Below are positions 50,009-62,398 of a DNA stretch of 64,000 bases, piece by piece. Both the position numbers and the translations under genes were made by a program. Source of the stretch: Takifugu bimaculatus (taxonomy: Eukaryota; Chordata; Actinopteri; Tetraodontiformes; Tetraodontidae); assembly GCA_004026145.2 (NCBI GenBank), contig CP034994.1, forward strand, positions 9,135,025-9,199,024, given 5' to 3'. Every line of letters starts with the position of its first letter. The stretch's first letter is position 1. The notes beneath the pieces are model-generated. The model worked only from the letters and a program-made list of their open reading frames with translations, was not told where the DNA came from and made no database searches.

Positions 50009-50031
50009 CCCCCCCCCCCCCTTTTTTTTTT
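50009..50031. repeat. C13 run followed by T10 run
   Basis: Thirteen C followed directly by ten T, a 23-base pure pyrimidine tract that is hard to sequence and may vary. Confidence 0.93.
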
Positions 50032-50569
50032 GATTTTGCATTTGTTTTCTCAAATCTTTGAAAATATGATGTGAAAAAAATGCCACTGTAATGGCAAAAA
50101 ACACTGCCCCGACCACCTTCCCACTCACCACTAATCCTTTCATGCCCTAATTGCGGGTGCACTCACCCCACATTCCCGTCTGTGGGGAAAGACAAAGTGG
50201 AAGGAGAAGCTGAAGCTCTGGCTGACAACAGCCCACCCAATCTTTCCCCTAAAAGTGCTTCAGTCTGGCAGAAGACATCAGAACAGTGGGTGGTGCTCTC
50301 TGCAGCGCTTCCCATTTCACTGCTAGCTCCCTTCCTTTTGCTACTCAACCTTTCTGTCATTTCAGAGTGTTTCTTTCCCCCCCTGTCTGTCTCTCCCTGT
50401 ACTGCAAAGTGCCCGGGGTGCCTATGGACTGTCATGATGGCGGCGGGCAGACGAGTGTATTTATTTTCTTAAAAAAGTTCCTCTACGACACTCAGGTTTG
50501 TAGTTCAGGGAAGTGCTGAGAGAAAATAGAACAGAGGCTCCGAATATAAGGATCAGCTGGTTGGTGGCA

Positions 50570-50570
<1 letters not shown>

Positions 50571-50605
<35 letters not shown>
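50571..50605. repeat. (CA)17 microsatellite
   Basis: An uninterrupted CA run of 35 bases, the longest pure dinucleotide repeat in the window. Confidence 0.98.
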
Positions 50606-50607
<2 letters not shown>

Positions 50608-51482
50608 GAGAAACATTACATCACGTTCTGGAAGTCTTTGGCATTTCATTTCTTTTAATCGAAGAGGTCACAAGTCAACTAAATCACACAGCAAAGGTTG
50701 CAGAGAAGGAGGCTGGGAAGGAGCGGGCCAGCGATGACAGACTCTAATGCTCCTGGGAACTGACTTTTATAACTTCTTCAATCTAAAACCCACACATATG
50801 TCTTGGATTTCAGCATCAGCCCATGCTGAGTGCCATTCCAGTGTTTAATGAATCATTTGTATGCCTGAATCAGTACATGTAAATGCCCGACGCTAGCGGG
50901 GTTACAGTTAGCTTGATGAGGCCATTCCATTGGAATACTGTCTTTGTCCCAATTACACATGCATGGAATGGAATCAATTAATGACAGTGCTGGACAGTCT
51001 GCAGATAACCTGCATCTCATTTGGGCCCTCAATGTTTGGGTCACCGTATTGTTTTTGCAGTTTAATCTGTTTTGTTACATTGGTTTGCTTTTTTTTTATG
51101 CTGTTGGACTTCTGGGTCAAAGCCCAGACGGCAAACTGTGGAGCGTGCACGCAACGCTGGTTAAACTCCGAGTCCAGTTTGCATTTATATGCACGAGTAG
51201 TTCATCTGCACTGTCGGGGTGTCTTATTGCAACAGCATTCAACAGTCTGACTGGAGCGTGTAAGGAGGGGGTCCTGCATCCATCCTAAACGTGATATTCC
51301 TAACAAATAAACAGACATTAGCACTTACAAATCATGCTAATAATCCCAATATCATAGATTCCAAAGGAACAGAATGTCCTGTGGATCAATCCTGATGCAG
51401 CTTTGGATGACGCATCAATATTAATGGAACAGCTACATTTCAGCAAACATTTACAGCATATATCTCTTTTCCTCCTTGTGTT

Positions 51483-51547
51483 CACTCTCTCTCTTTTTAT
51501 CGCCCTCTCTTAATGTATCTGTCTTATTACTCTCTTTCTCTCTCTTT
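51483..51547. repeat. Degenerate CT-rich tract
   Basis: Blocks of CTCTCT separated by TTTTATCGCC and TTATTAC, probably an eroded CT microsatellite. Confidence 0.8.
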
Positions 51548-52439
51548 GGGCACAAAATCAAAGCTGCGCATTAAGTGCTGGTGCTGCACATTTGGAAGCT
51601 GGGCTGTCACTGGATCATTGTCTGCTGACATAAAGTGCAGTAAAGCCCTGAACAGTGATGAAGAGGAAAGATTTTAAACCTGTGCTCACGGGCTTTCCTG
51701 CCTTCCAACCAACGTCATTTGGACGGTGCCATCTTCCCAGCTCCCACAGACCCCCCCCCAAAACAAAAAGAGGTGGCACTTCCTCTGTTCTACCACCGGA
51801 GGCGCAGAAGGTGACGGACCTAATTCACAGCCATTTCAACAGCCATATCGCCTGTAAATAATTGAAGGCCTTCGTGTCTGTTCCGACATCATAATCACGC
51901 CACCCTCATCTCTAAATCTTGGCTGACCTGGCCCAAAAAGTCCACCAAGCAACACCCTCCAGCACCGACGGAGGAGAGCACTGAGGAAAGCCTGAATAAT
52001 TCAAACGACAGTAAACAAATAAGACCTGCGAGGCAGAGGTGGGATTTTGGTTGACGCGTGCCCGTTCGCCACTGCCTTGTTCATTTTTGCTTGGGACAGT
52101 TTTAAAGACAACCGTGACCTTTAGCTTTGGTCCGCTCCCCATCTGGATGGAAACTATTACAAATCTGCTCTTTGCGTGGCTCTGCGGCACGTCCGTCTTT
52201 CACATTCCTAATTACTTTACCGTTAAAATGCGCTACTGAACTGATAGCTATTTTTCTTACTTAATTTTGAAGAAGGTATTAATATTAATTATTCAATCTG
52301 AAATAGTTTTCACCTTTCCTTCAGCGCGCTCCTCTCAAATGCGACAAAAAAAGAGAGATTTGAATAATTTATCAATTGACTTATATTTGAATTGATTAAT
52401 TCGCTGATGTAAAATTAATACAAGGCTATCTTCCACATT

Positions 52440-52830
52440 CCGCCCACTCCTGTCCTCAGAGAAGCAGCTCATGTGGTACGGTTTACGCCTCAGGTTCTCC
52501 GCAGCAGCGAAGGTGCTGACTGAGGGAGCGGGCATCGGCGTGACGGTAAAATCCAAATCAACAGGCCGACTGTCGGCAACAGTCAGAAATAACCGGAGCA
52601 ACGCCCCACCCGAGCCAGCGCGCTTTGAGGAGCGGCTGTCTGGATGGCTGAGGGACAACAGGAGGGACGGAAACAACTGTGCAGGGGTATCGTTCCGGCC
52701 GCGCTCCCCTTTGATAAACGCTAATCAGGTGCCCGAGGTCATTCCTGCCATTTTTGCCCTCTCAATCGCGCCACATGGCGACCCATCCTCGCCTGTACTT
52801 CCTGTACCGTGAGACTCAGCTGGGGTGAAG
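52440..52830. other. CpG-enriched stretch with chance frames
   Basis: This 390-base stretch has more CpG than its surroundings and carries 113-codon frames on both strands. Neither translation resembles a known family, and the opposite-strand frames shadow each other. It could be a minor unmethylated region. Confidence 0.3.
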
Positions 52831-53551
52831 AAATGGGCAGAGAAAGCGTGCCAGTGTTTGTGCACACCCATGTCGTGCCTGCTATTTTCTGGTGATTCAC
52901 CCAGCTCCCTGGCAGCCGTCCAGGGCCTATTTTCTCCTTCTCTTTACGTAACAACAAACTGTACCACTGAGGCTGCTGTCCTGTCCTTCCTCCTCCTGCT
53001 CCTGTTTCTCTGACACTTCCTTTTTTACCCTCCCCCGGTCCTACATCCTGCTGGGTGTCAGAGACATAACTGTGGACACATCACATGTTATTCTATCACT
53101 TATGGAATCGTAAAGCGTCACCACTGCCAAAGCAAACAGCCCAGATTTAAAACATAGGATGAGAGCCTTCGAAATAAAATGCCCCCTGGAGCTTTCCAAA
53201 TGCCCTGGATCTGGGATGCGCTACACCATATGCCTACAGGAAAAGCACCCAACTGGGCGCTGAGGCATGACGGACTGAAAATAGGGACTTACTGTGACAA
53301 TCCTCGGCGTCCTCGCCAACACAGAGCTACTCTGCACTAACAGAGTAAAGTGATGAGGTGAAAAAGGACAGTAGAGGAGGGGGCAGGGGAGCAGAGGGAG
53401 GGTAAAAAAAAACCCCAAGGAGGTGAAAGGAGAGTAGATGAAAAAGAGTTTAGATTGTAGTGGGGGACGGGAATGTGTGTCAGTCTGCAGGATGTGTCAT
53501 TGCGTGCATAGGTGGTGTGTAGGCAACGTCTGGACTGCTCGGTGATTCACC

Positions 53552-53576
53552 GTGTGTGTGTGTGTGTGTGTGTGTG
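53552..53576. repeat. (GT)12 microsatellite
   Basis: A pure GT run followed by CAGAGAGAGAG. Confidence 0.97.
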
Positions 53577-54429
53577 ACAGAGAGAGAGCGGGGGAAAGTC
53601 AGGGAGACAGTGAAGCGAGGGGTCAGTGTGACTCTACGCTGGCTACTGTATGTCTCTAAGTGGCTGAGGGTGTACTCTGCTGTGTCTATGGCTCACTCCA
53701 TGACAGCCAGCTTGCAGGCTGCTCACTGGTGCAGAAGCGCTAATTGAATTAAGTCTTTATTATCAGGCTGCAGAGGCAGCACTTCTCCCCATTTTGGCCC
53801 GCTTGGCTGACACTTTCTCCTTGAACACCTGCTTGACATCAACTTCCTCCTCTATTTATTTATCCCCGCTCTCCTGTGGCCAACCGCTGGCTGCGCTCCC
53901 TTCTCTGCATCTCTGGCTCCACATTAGCATACCGAGCGAGGCTAGGCCTGCTTCTTCGCCGGGACTTTGTCCGCCTGTGCTAGACATTAACACCTTGAGA
54001 TCAAACTAATAACTTCTTCACCATTTTCAGGAAAATATCCACATGCACACCCACACAGGCTAAATATTAGCCTGTGATTCCATGCCTGTTACAATAAAGC
54101 ACAAAAACAGCATTAGCCAGACTGGCCCTGCCCTTTCCTGCCATCAAAGACGTCCTGGTGAGTGTAGTGGGAATAAAGGTGATAAAAGTAGATGATGGTC
54201 TATGTTCACCTGAATAGTCTCCAGTGGGCAAACTGGCCAGGGTAAAATACAGCAGCTGGGATGAGAACTAACATATATCTAGACTGCTGTCCATTTCCAC
54301 TCGCCTGAGGCTCGGGTTTCTTTCCAGGGCTCAGCATGGGCATTACTTTAGAGGACAGACAAACAAGAGGCACTATTAAGTTGGCCCGGAGTCTGAGGCC
54401 CAGGCACTCGGCCCAGCACCAGCTGTAAT

Positions 54430-54840
54430 CTATTGACTGTTTTTATTCTGCCTCCTATGCCCCAAAACCACAGGCCTTTTCTGCCAGTTCATTCCATTGC
54501 TCACCTTCCCCATCTCTATCTGCTGTTTACCCACTCTATATTTCTATTTCCTTGCCCTCACCCCTTGTCAGCCCAGTCCCCTCTCCATTCCATCTTTCTG
54601 GTGCTCTTCCTCTGTTTGTGTAAATCCTCTCCTCAACCCATCCATCACCATCGCTCCCATCCACATCTTGTCCTTTTCCTTCTCTTATTGACATGTTTCC
54701 ATTCTCCAAGCTGCTCTCGCTCCATCATACGTGCTCCCTCTTCAGTGGTCATTTGTCAGTGGTTCTCTTTCACTCACTCTTGCATCACACCCTCAGGGGT
54801 TCCCTCAGTCCCGTCCTCTCTGACGTCCCTGGTGGCCTTT
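54430..54840. other. Pyrimidine-rich unique stretch
   Basis: About 400 bases dominated by C and T with few G (for example CTTCCCCATCTCTATCTGC). The low stop density makes a 157-codon plus-strand frame that reads as Ser/Pro/Leu/His-rich; no domain is visible, so it is not called as a gene. Confidence 0.6.
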
Positions 54841-56734
54841 ATTTCATCCACCCAACAAGGCCCCAGGTGGGCATCGCTGTCCTTGTCAGGGCCGGCGTTT
54901 GGGTGAAAGCTGTGTGGGATAGTCTCCTCTAGGGCGCGATGGAATGGGACAGACGGGAGAGACGTGCCAGGAAAAGCCAAACCAAACTTTGATTCATGAG
55001 GAGTTGGTGGAAAAACAACAGCGTAGAAGCAGAGGAAGCCTGCTTCTGCTCCCGACGGCTCTTTCCAAGTGTGCATTTTACTTGTAATTAAAAGGAGCGA
55101 TATTCACAAGCCTTGTCATTTATGTAGCAGAGGGAAAACCGAATGTGTCAATATTGTGTGTGTTTTCCCACACTTCAGCACTCGCTCTCCTTCCCCGTCT
55201 CTTCCACTCTCCTGCTGCTCCCGTCCTTTCCCACTCTCCTCTGAAACTCTGCCAGCCAACGAGTGCCACAAAGCATTAGGGCCAAACACTATCTGACGGC
55301 CTTCTCACGCACGTCCTCCGCCCCCACCTCAGCTACTCACACCCACAGAAAGCCCAGCACTTTCTCACAACATGTGTGAGACAAGGTGACAGAAAAGGAG
55401 TTTAGGCACAGGACGGGGGAGCTCTTATTTCTAGCGGCAGACTAACCCCGACACCATCTCTCTCTTATCAAAACAGACTTTTTAATTCATAACACAAGCT
55501 CTTTCACTGGTAATTACATGTGCATGACAGCTGAATCCATTCACAGATGCCTGCTGGAGTCATCCAAAGGCACCCTGGAAGGGTCACAGACCTAGAGAGG
55601 CAGGGGTACACTTAGCACCCCCCCACTAACAAACGCAGCATCAAAGAGCGTACACAATGGCAAACAGGCCGTCATTAGTAGACTTCGGGCCGCCTCTCTG
55701 CTCCACCGTGTTGTTGGTGTACCCGCGCCTCTGGGGTGGTGCTGCTGCTGTAGGTTTTAATAAAAGCATTGTCTTTGGAAATTGTCTGAAGGGACTTGGC
55801 TTTCATTTTGGAGTGCTGCCGCTGCTGTTGCCGCGGCGGCGGGAGGAGCGAGGGCTATTGCGCTGGGACGTGGGGGCGGCTGGGTTCAGTGTCACAACGA
55901 GGCCCTCCAAGGACCGGTGCTTATTGTGCGATAGTTTCTATATACAATGCTTGTGATTGTGTGTTTATGTGTGCGTATGTGTGTGTTTATGTGTGCTGCG
56001 TGAGCCACCATCATCACCATCTGTACATTTCTGTGTCTCGAAGCTGCCCAGCAGGGGGGAGAAGCCCTCAGAAAGGCACTTCGACTTTCTAACGTCTCTA
56101 ATAATTCCACTGCATGTTTGTTTGCACGCTCCGTGCGAGAGGGGAGGCTACACAAACAAGCAGTCCCGAGCCATCCTGATGACAGGCGGAGCGGCGCTGC
56201 CTCTGCTGCGGCTGGAGATGGCTCCAGTTAACAACTGCTGCAAAGCCAAAAGAAAAAAAAAGCCTTTCCAACTGCTCCACTCCTGAAACTCTGTGTCATT
56301 TAGGGGAGGCTGGAGATAATGAGCTATCTCTCTACGACACACAGGTGTCCACTGGCTCTTTCGGCTAAGCGATCTGTGGCACCCTCCAGTACATACATCT
56401 GTCAGCATATAAACACCTCTCAAATCCTGCCTTGGGGAGACACTTGTGTCCTTTATGATGGACAACAACTGCAGGTTCTCAACAGGAGCACGCTGTAGCA
56501 CGCATGATGAGGTCACATTAAACGCAATGGTCTAGTTTTAGAACATCTTTGCAGCACCCTTCCCCTGTTTTTTTACACTCTTCCCACAGGCACCTTCAGA
56601 TACCATCAGTATGGACACCTCTTTAAATAGGAGAAGGGAAAGAATAAGTGTGGCTATATCTTGTGGGGATGTAGGGGAGGAAAATACTAATTGTCCCTTT
56701 AAATGTGTTCCCTCCTGTGGAGTGAAGGTGCGGG

Positions 56735-56960
56735 GTAACGGCCATCTTAAATCACAGCCTGGCTGCGGCCTTCATTAAAGCCATAATGCCAGCCTCTCCC
56801 TTTAATGGAAATGGAAGTCAGCAAGGCTGTGGGTGTAAATTAAAGTGTAAGGCCTGGGCAGGGAAAGATTTCCCAAGCTTTGACAGGTGCAGTCTGAATT
56901 AGCTGTAGTGCTGTTCAGGCAGTCAGTGGGAGAACACTGGTATTGATTTTAAGCACTGTT
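56735..56960. promoter_or_regulatory. Candidate conserved non-coding element
   Basis: GGCCATCTTAAATCAC, CTTCATTAAAGCCATAATG and GTAAATTAAAGTG in unique sequence of mixed composition. GGCCATCTT resembles a YY1-type core. Confidence 0.25.
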
Positions 56961-57710
56961 GCACTTCCTATCTGAAAGGGAATGTGTATTACTGGGGCCA
57001 GGCACATCAATCACTCAGCATTCCTCCACTCTCTCCAGGCAAGATTCAGATTTTCAAATGATAAACAAAGAGAAACAGACCCATGACAACACCCGTTCTG
57101 CTGTTGCTGTAGGGCATCTCCTCTGCCTTGTGTTGACAGGACGCCGTCTCTGTTCAGGGGCGCGTCCTGCGTCCACCCTGGCCAAACGCGAGCGTCAGCT
57201 CCTGAAGCTGTGGCGTGTTTAGGAGCCCTGACATGCATGTGATGCAGCCGTGCAGCGTGGTGACTCCCGGTGCATGGCCCCGCTGCTTATCTCTGCCTCC
57301 CGTCGTGCCCTGCTGACCCCGTCCACTGGTACTGGCAGGGGGAAAATTAGCCTTCTTAGCCTATTCCCCACAGGGGTCAAACCACGCAGAGATAGCGCAC
57401 GCACGGACAGACGCTCCCGTGCACCTCCACAGGCGCGATGACAAATGAGAACGTGGCGCGTTACCACAGGTGTCCCCGGTTTGGCCTTTCACCCGTGACC
57501 TTGAGCAGAAAGCTTTTGGTATTGAGGCCGGCCATCAATCAGCTCGCATCAATCACGCACACACAATGCACCCTTTCACTCCTCTCAAGCCCTCCTGCCC
57601 CCCAGCATCCATCACTACAGTCTACCCTTTTACTGACATCTGGGAAAACACAAACACTTCACAGCCTCTTTCTGTCTCCCCTCTCAAGGAAACAAGCACT
57701 CATTCTAAAA

Positions 57711-57727
57711 CACACACACACACACAC
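57711..57727. repeat. (CA)8 microsatellite
   Basis: A short CA run with a further CACACACA about ten bases on. Confidence 0.93.
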
Positions 57728-58559
57728 TCAAGCACACACAGATGTGGTTGTGTTGTGTTGCTGAGGGACCTGCAGGTGCACACTCTGGGTCACACGTGGG
57801 TGACACATTTGCTCTGATATCAGCACCCAAACATGATGACACCATTATTTGGATGAGCGTTAGCCCTGTGCAGTAAAATGCTGGGGGAACTTCCCAGTAA
57901 ATTCAGCCAATACCCAATAATAGTGCAGCGACGCTGAGCTTTACCCTCACTAGATGTTCTGTTGTAGGTGCAGGAAGGGATACAGAGATTTCTTTTTGTG
58001 GATTTTGTCTCGTATTTTATATTTTCAGATCACCTGAGGTTATGATTTTAAAGTCAGGAACCAAAAAACGCATGCTTTCTGCCAGTGAAGGCTTTAGTTC
58101 AAATGAAATGTTTTAAATCCTGATTAGTTTCGGCATGGGTTACTTTTGTTTTTCCCCTTTTATGAATCAAAGAGAAAAGGAACCCAGAAGCAGCTCAGCC
58201 TCCCTCCTTCCACCATTCTACAGTTCTGGCAGTGAAGGTGTTAAAGCCCTGAAAGGAATGGCAAGTCTAATAGCAACTAAGCCACATTTTATCATTAAAA
58301 TATATATGCCTGACATTAGTTTCATTTTTTTGCCCATGCTCCATAATTACACCAGAGAAAGTATTCTAATTGGCAGTGTCTTTATGCAGAACTATTATCA
58401 ATGTCCCTCCAAGGCAGTGGAAGAGAGGAGGGATGGGAAGAGGAATGGGTTCTACATCAGTGAGCCCAGGATCCATTTACACATGGATGAGGACTGCTAA
58501 TAACGTTAGCATTGCCAGTCCATCTCAGAGAGAGAAAAAAGAGCCAGGAAGCATGATTT

Positions 58560-59150
58560 AACATATTGAGCTGATTCTAAATGCATGAAAATGTAAACTT
58601 TAATAAAGGGGACATTGCGTTAACAGACTTTATTTGCTGTAGCGGTAAAATTATTGTATGTTCTGGCAGTAAAACCAAAGAGTGTCTTTAAGTGGAAATT
58701 AGCCAAAACGACTGAATTAATGAATATCCACTGCTGGCCAAGGATGTCAAGACTCGGATTCTGCTCCTGATTTACATATGTGGGAATGATTCACATGGGA
58801 TCACATCTATAAAGCACATATAGTAGCATTGTAGACGGCTTTTTCTCCCTAAATTGTCTGAGCTACATTAAAGACATGCAGGCATTGGCAAAGCAGATCT
58901 TTTTGGATCTGCATGCATTAACAAAAGCAATTAATAGCAATGTTGGCAACCATGTTCTATTTCATATATTACAACAGCTCTTGGCCTTTTTTCCCCCGTA
59001 TGTGGGTGTTAACGGCTGACCCCCAGCGTGCACGGTGTTATTAGTGGAGTGGTGAATGTGCAGATGGAACACATTAGCAGACCATTCAGTCTTGATGATG
59101 CACTGGTGCATGTCATGCTAATTGGTTTGCTAAAATGCGATTATTAGTGA
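58560..59150. promoter_or_regulatory. Strong candidate conserved non-coding element cluster
   Basis: Nearly 600 bases of AT-rich unique sequence with CAAAAGCAATTAATAGC, GTAAAATTATTGTATG, TCATGCTAATTGG and the short inverted repeat at 58893-58912. It ends about 260 bases from the 68-base CG-1 exon donor, so it may also act on splicing. Conservation is inferred from texture only. Confidence 0.32.
58893..58912. repeat. 7-bp inverted repeat with 6-nt loop
   Basis: GCAGATC, TTTTTG, GATCTGC, inside an AT-rich candidate conserved element. Confidence 0.85.
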
Positions 59151-59409
59151 ATATTAATATTACACTGTTCCATCCACAAACTGTAAACTTTTGCGAACAG
59201 CCATAAGCAGCCTCTAATATTTAACATCCTGCGTGAACTTGAAAAAGTCTGCGAGCGGCGCTCAAGGGGAATGAACTTGAATCTTAAAAAAAACGAGCTA
59301 AACAGATAAAACAAGTAAAAGCAAAAATGTAAATGTGGCTCATAATCTAATAATTTTATGGATGTGAATGTCATTAATGTAAAATAGGGCAGGAGACTAA
59401 TTTACTTAC

Positions 59410-59477
59410 CTTGTTTTAGGGGATGTTGTGAGCCATTCTTCATGCTTCTCAAATGTTATCAAGTAAGCTGCAATCTC
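59410..59477 (-). CDS. camta1: Internal coding exon of a CAMTA-family transcription activator (first part of CG-1 domain in this window), probably camta1
   Basis: Read on the minus strand this 68-base exon gives 22 codons, EIAAYLITFEKHEEWLTTSP followed by KT, plus two bases (AG) of a split arginine codon. This matches the N-terminal half of the CG-1 DNA-binding domain of calmodulin-binding transcription activators, where this segment follows the HRWNTNE motif (established family knowledge). The 3' splice site is a pyrimidine-rich tract ending CACAG just before GAG; the 5' splice site is AG followed by GTAAGTAAA. The entry phase is 0 and the exit phase 2. The exit phase fits the exon at 29859-29994, whose first base completes the arginine. 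CAMTA proteins are nuclear, bind DNA through CG-1 and carry IPT/TIG, ankyrin and IQ regions further on, none of which is in this window. The TTSP stretch and the very long flanking introns favour CAMTA1 over CAMTA2, but the paralogue, and which fish duplicate this is, are inference. Confidence 0.93.
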
Positions 59478-59886
59478 CTGTGATAAAGAGAGAACAGAGA
59501 AGAAGGGAGCGAGGCTTAGATGTGTCATCTTTAATCACCGTTCACTTGTGTTTGTAATACATCGGTGGGGCTGCCTCATTGATATTCACAGCATCTGACC
59601 AGCAACACAAACAAGGGGGAGGGATGCGGGGGGGGGCTCAGGCAGGTAAATGGAGACTGGCAAAAGTAAAGAGGAAGACAGAAGTGAGATGCGGCTGAGG
59701 TCAGATCATCTTCTAAGACCATCTTTGTAACAGACGCTTTGATCAAGTCCTCCTCTGAGGACATCAAGGTGCTCTCAAAGACTGACATCTCCGGGTTTGA
59801 GGAGGAGCCGCTTTTAACATTTTCAGCCCGATCCTCCGCAAAATCCCTCTGATCTGCCCTTGACTCTCCTCTACGGATCAATGCGC

Positions 59887-59899
59887 TTTTTTTTTTTTT
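59887..59899. repeat. Poly-T run (13)
   Basis: Thirteen T, about 410 bases upstream of the 68-base exon in gene sense, where it reads as A. Confidence 0.92.
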
Positions 59900-62398
59900 A
59901 CCTTAACCTGAATTATAACAACATGTCCCTAAAATATTAGCATGTAAGTATGCTGCCGCCACAGAAGATGCACACGTTGTACACGTATACTTTGGCTCGC
60001 CGCGTGCACGAGGCGTTATAGACAGGAACGTATAAAAAAGGTCAAAGTGACACGGTTGGACGGTAACTGTTTCAGACACTTGTTCTAATGTTCGCCCCGC
60101 CGGCTGCATCAGCCTAAGTGGAAGAGAGGACATGTTTCACCATACCCAGCCATTTTCTCACCAGACCAGTGGGCAGAAATAAAAGCACTCTGGATGCCGG
60201 TAGACAACCTGATGATTACCAGAGACAGGGCGCAATTCAGTCTTCAGAGCGAACATTTGTCAGGTTCTCGGACTGTTGGGTAGAGCCAGAGACAAGGACA
60301 AACGTGCTGCCACAACAATATCCGTTTCAGTTTCTCAACATGTGTGTTGGTGGTTCGCTTTTCCCTTTTTTGGGGGGGTTTCTTGAAGGCAGAGAATGTT
60401 TATGTTGCAGCTTCCTCTCCCGACTGTACAAGGCATGATGGCGCCGGAGGATCTTTATTAGATGATGCTAGCACTTTCTATCACTCACTGAACCGCTGTC
60501 TCCCGCTGGCACATCAAGGCTTGTGTTACAAGAATGAACTGGCACACCGACACGGCACGACGGGGGTAGCCCACGGGAATACTGGTGAGGGGTTCCCAGG
60601 CTGGCACTGGTCTCAACGCTGGGCTGGCAGTCTTGCCTCCAGGTGCATGGTGGGAGATAATGCCGGGTTGATTAACTTCTCCAGCCATGTACAGACTGGA
60701 GGCAGTCAAGTCATGAATTACCGTTAGCAGAAAAAAAAGGAGTTAAAGACAGGATGGCGATGAAGCTGTCAAGAGGAGCTCAGGGCTACTTCTCTGCTCT
60801 GTATGATGGGGAAAAATCAATACAGCAGTGAAGGGTTCACGGGGAAAGGCAAAACTATGCCAAAGTTACTTTTCTGCATACGTTGGTAAATAAATTAGGC
60901 TAGCACAGCAGCGATTAGATTAATCCCTTCTATTCTGTGCTCATTTTGGATGGATAATCTGCAGTAGGAAGCTGATTAAGTGGCCTCTGTGTCTGTTAGC
61001 GCTGAGCCCCTTCCATCAGTCCTCTGGAAAACACAGTTCTAGGTCCAGCTTTGGTGCTGGTGGATGAATAAGGGGCCACATGCTCTCGTACTTAGCAAAA
61101 TAAAGAATGAAAGTGAGCCTATACCTTTGGCTCCTCATTTACCCCTCCCACTCTGAACAGATGCCAGGGATTATTCCAAAGCCCTGACCGACCATAAAGG
61201 TGCAATAATCTTATGCCGACGAAACAAACAAAAACAGACAAAGCGTCATTAAACAGCTGCAAAGAGACAAAGTTTGCATGGGCGGCATAATGAGAGGCTA
61301 GCGCGCGTTCGGGTTGAGCAAACACGCTCGCAGGTTTGTGCTAGCTGGGTGGAGGGGGAAGTGAGAGAGCAGTCTGCTGAACACTGATGGTGCATCAAAG
61401 TCAAGCCAGCAGCTGTCAATGGGCTCTGGGCCGTACGTGCGGACCGTGCTGCCTCTGGCCTGTTCTCCGTCACTGGGGAAATAGTCAGAGCAGTCTCTGT
61501 GTACACACAGCCCCTGCACCAGCTCCACAGGTCAGTACCGTGCTCGTGCGAGGCTGTTTGTACTCTCATCCTGTATGCCTCAGCCTCCCAACTGACGTGA
61601 TCTCGTTGGGTTCTTATCACCAACTGCTGCTGAAAATCTATTCAAGTAAGTGCGGTGTTTCTGCCAGCTTCCAGGCCCGTCTGAGCCTTTTCGGAATAAA
61701 TAACGATCAGCACGAGCTGGCGGAGATCCATCCAGCATCACCTGCAATCGTTGTGGAACGAGGCCTTCCTGTGAAACAACCTCGAGCCGTTTCCTTTAAC
61801 CCCGCTCATTTGGTCCTTTTGTCTTTCTAAATGCCGCCACGTGCCAGCAAAGGCAGCGCCCCGGATCAGGATGGAGCCGGAGAATGGCCCCGTTGGTGCT
61901 GCTGTTGTAATCAAAGGGCTTTGTTATTATATGGTTATTAACGCGGCCCTCAGGAGGTGCCGCTCCTGCACTCGTCAGGGTGTCGCACCTTTGCTCCCTG
62001 TTCTCAGCTCTGCCGTATATCTGCTCCAATCTCTCTCCCAGTCTTTCACTTTCCTTCCCCATAACGGCGCTGAGGTGAAAAGGAAATCCGCCCTGAGAAA
62101 ACTTTCATTTTGAGATGAATGGCTTTTACTGCCTCTGCTTTCACAAGATATTTTCACTTTTGAGGTGTACCATTTTCTCCAGGGAGGATCCACTTTTGAA
62201 ATGTTTATCTATTTGAAATTGCCGATGACACTAACATATTCATCCCATTTCTCTTTGATGCTGCAAGGACAATGTGGGAATGGGAACGCCGAACTCTCGG
62301 GAAAACCAGCACGACCGGCCTCAACATTTGATCGTCTGTGAGGGCAGTTTCAGCAGCTGTGTCGATACGATGAAAGATACAATAAATGAGGCATCAAT

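Larger units (their letters stand above)
29995..59409 (-). other. camta1: Complete intron (29.4 kb) between the two CG-1 exons
   Basis: The interval is bounded in gene sense by GTAAGTAAA at 59401-59409 and by GATCCAG ending at 29995. It is a phase 2 intron splitting an arginine codon within the CG-1 domain. It holds CA/GT, CT, CTC and GCT microsatellites, a CpG-island-like block at 30610-30890, several AT-rich candidate conserved non-coding elements, and otherwise ordinary unique sequence. No additional exon with a recognised protein domain was found on either strand; the many ORFs of 60-190 codons lack family resemblance and are treated as chance. Confidence 0.9.

Noticed and set aside
58371..58383. 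TGGCAGTGTCTT, resembling the 5' part of miR-34
   Set aside because: The match ends after 12 bases and no complementary arm for a hairpin precursor is present nearby.
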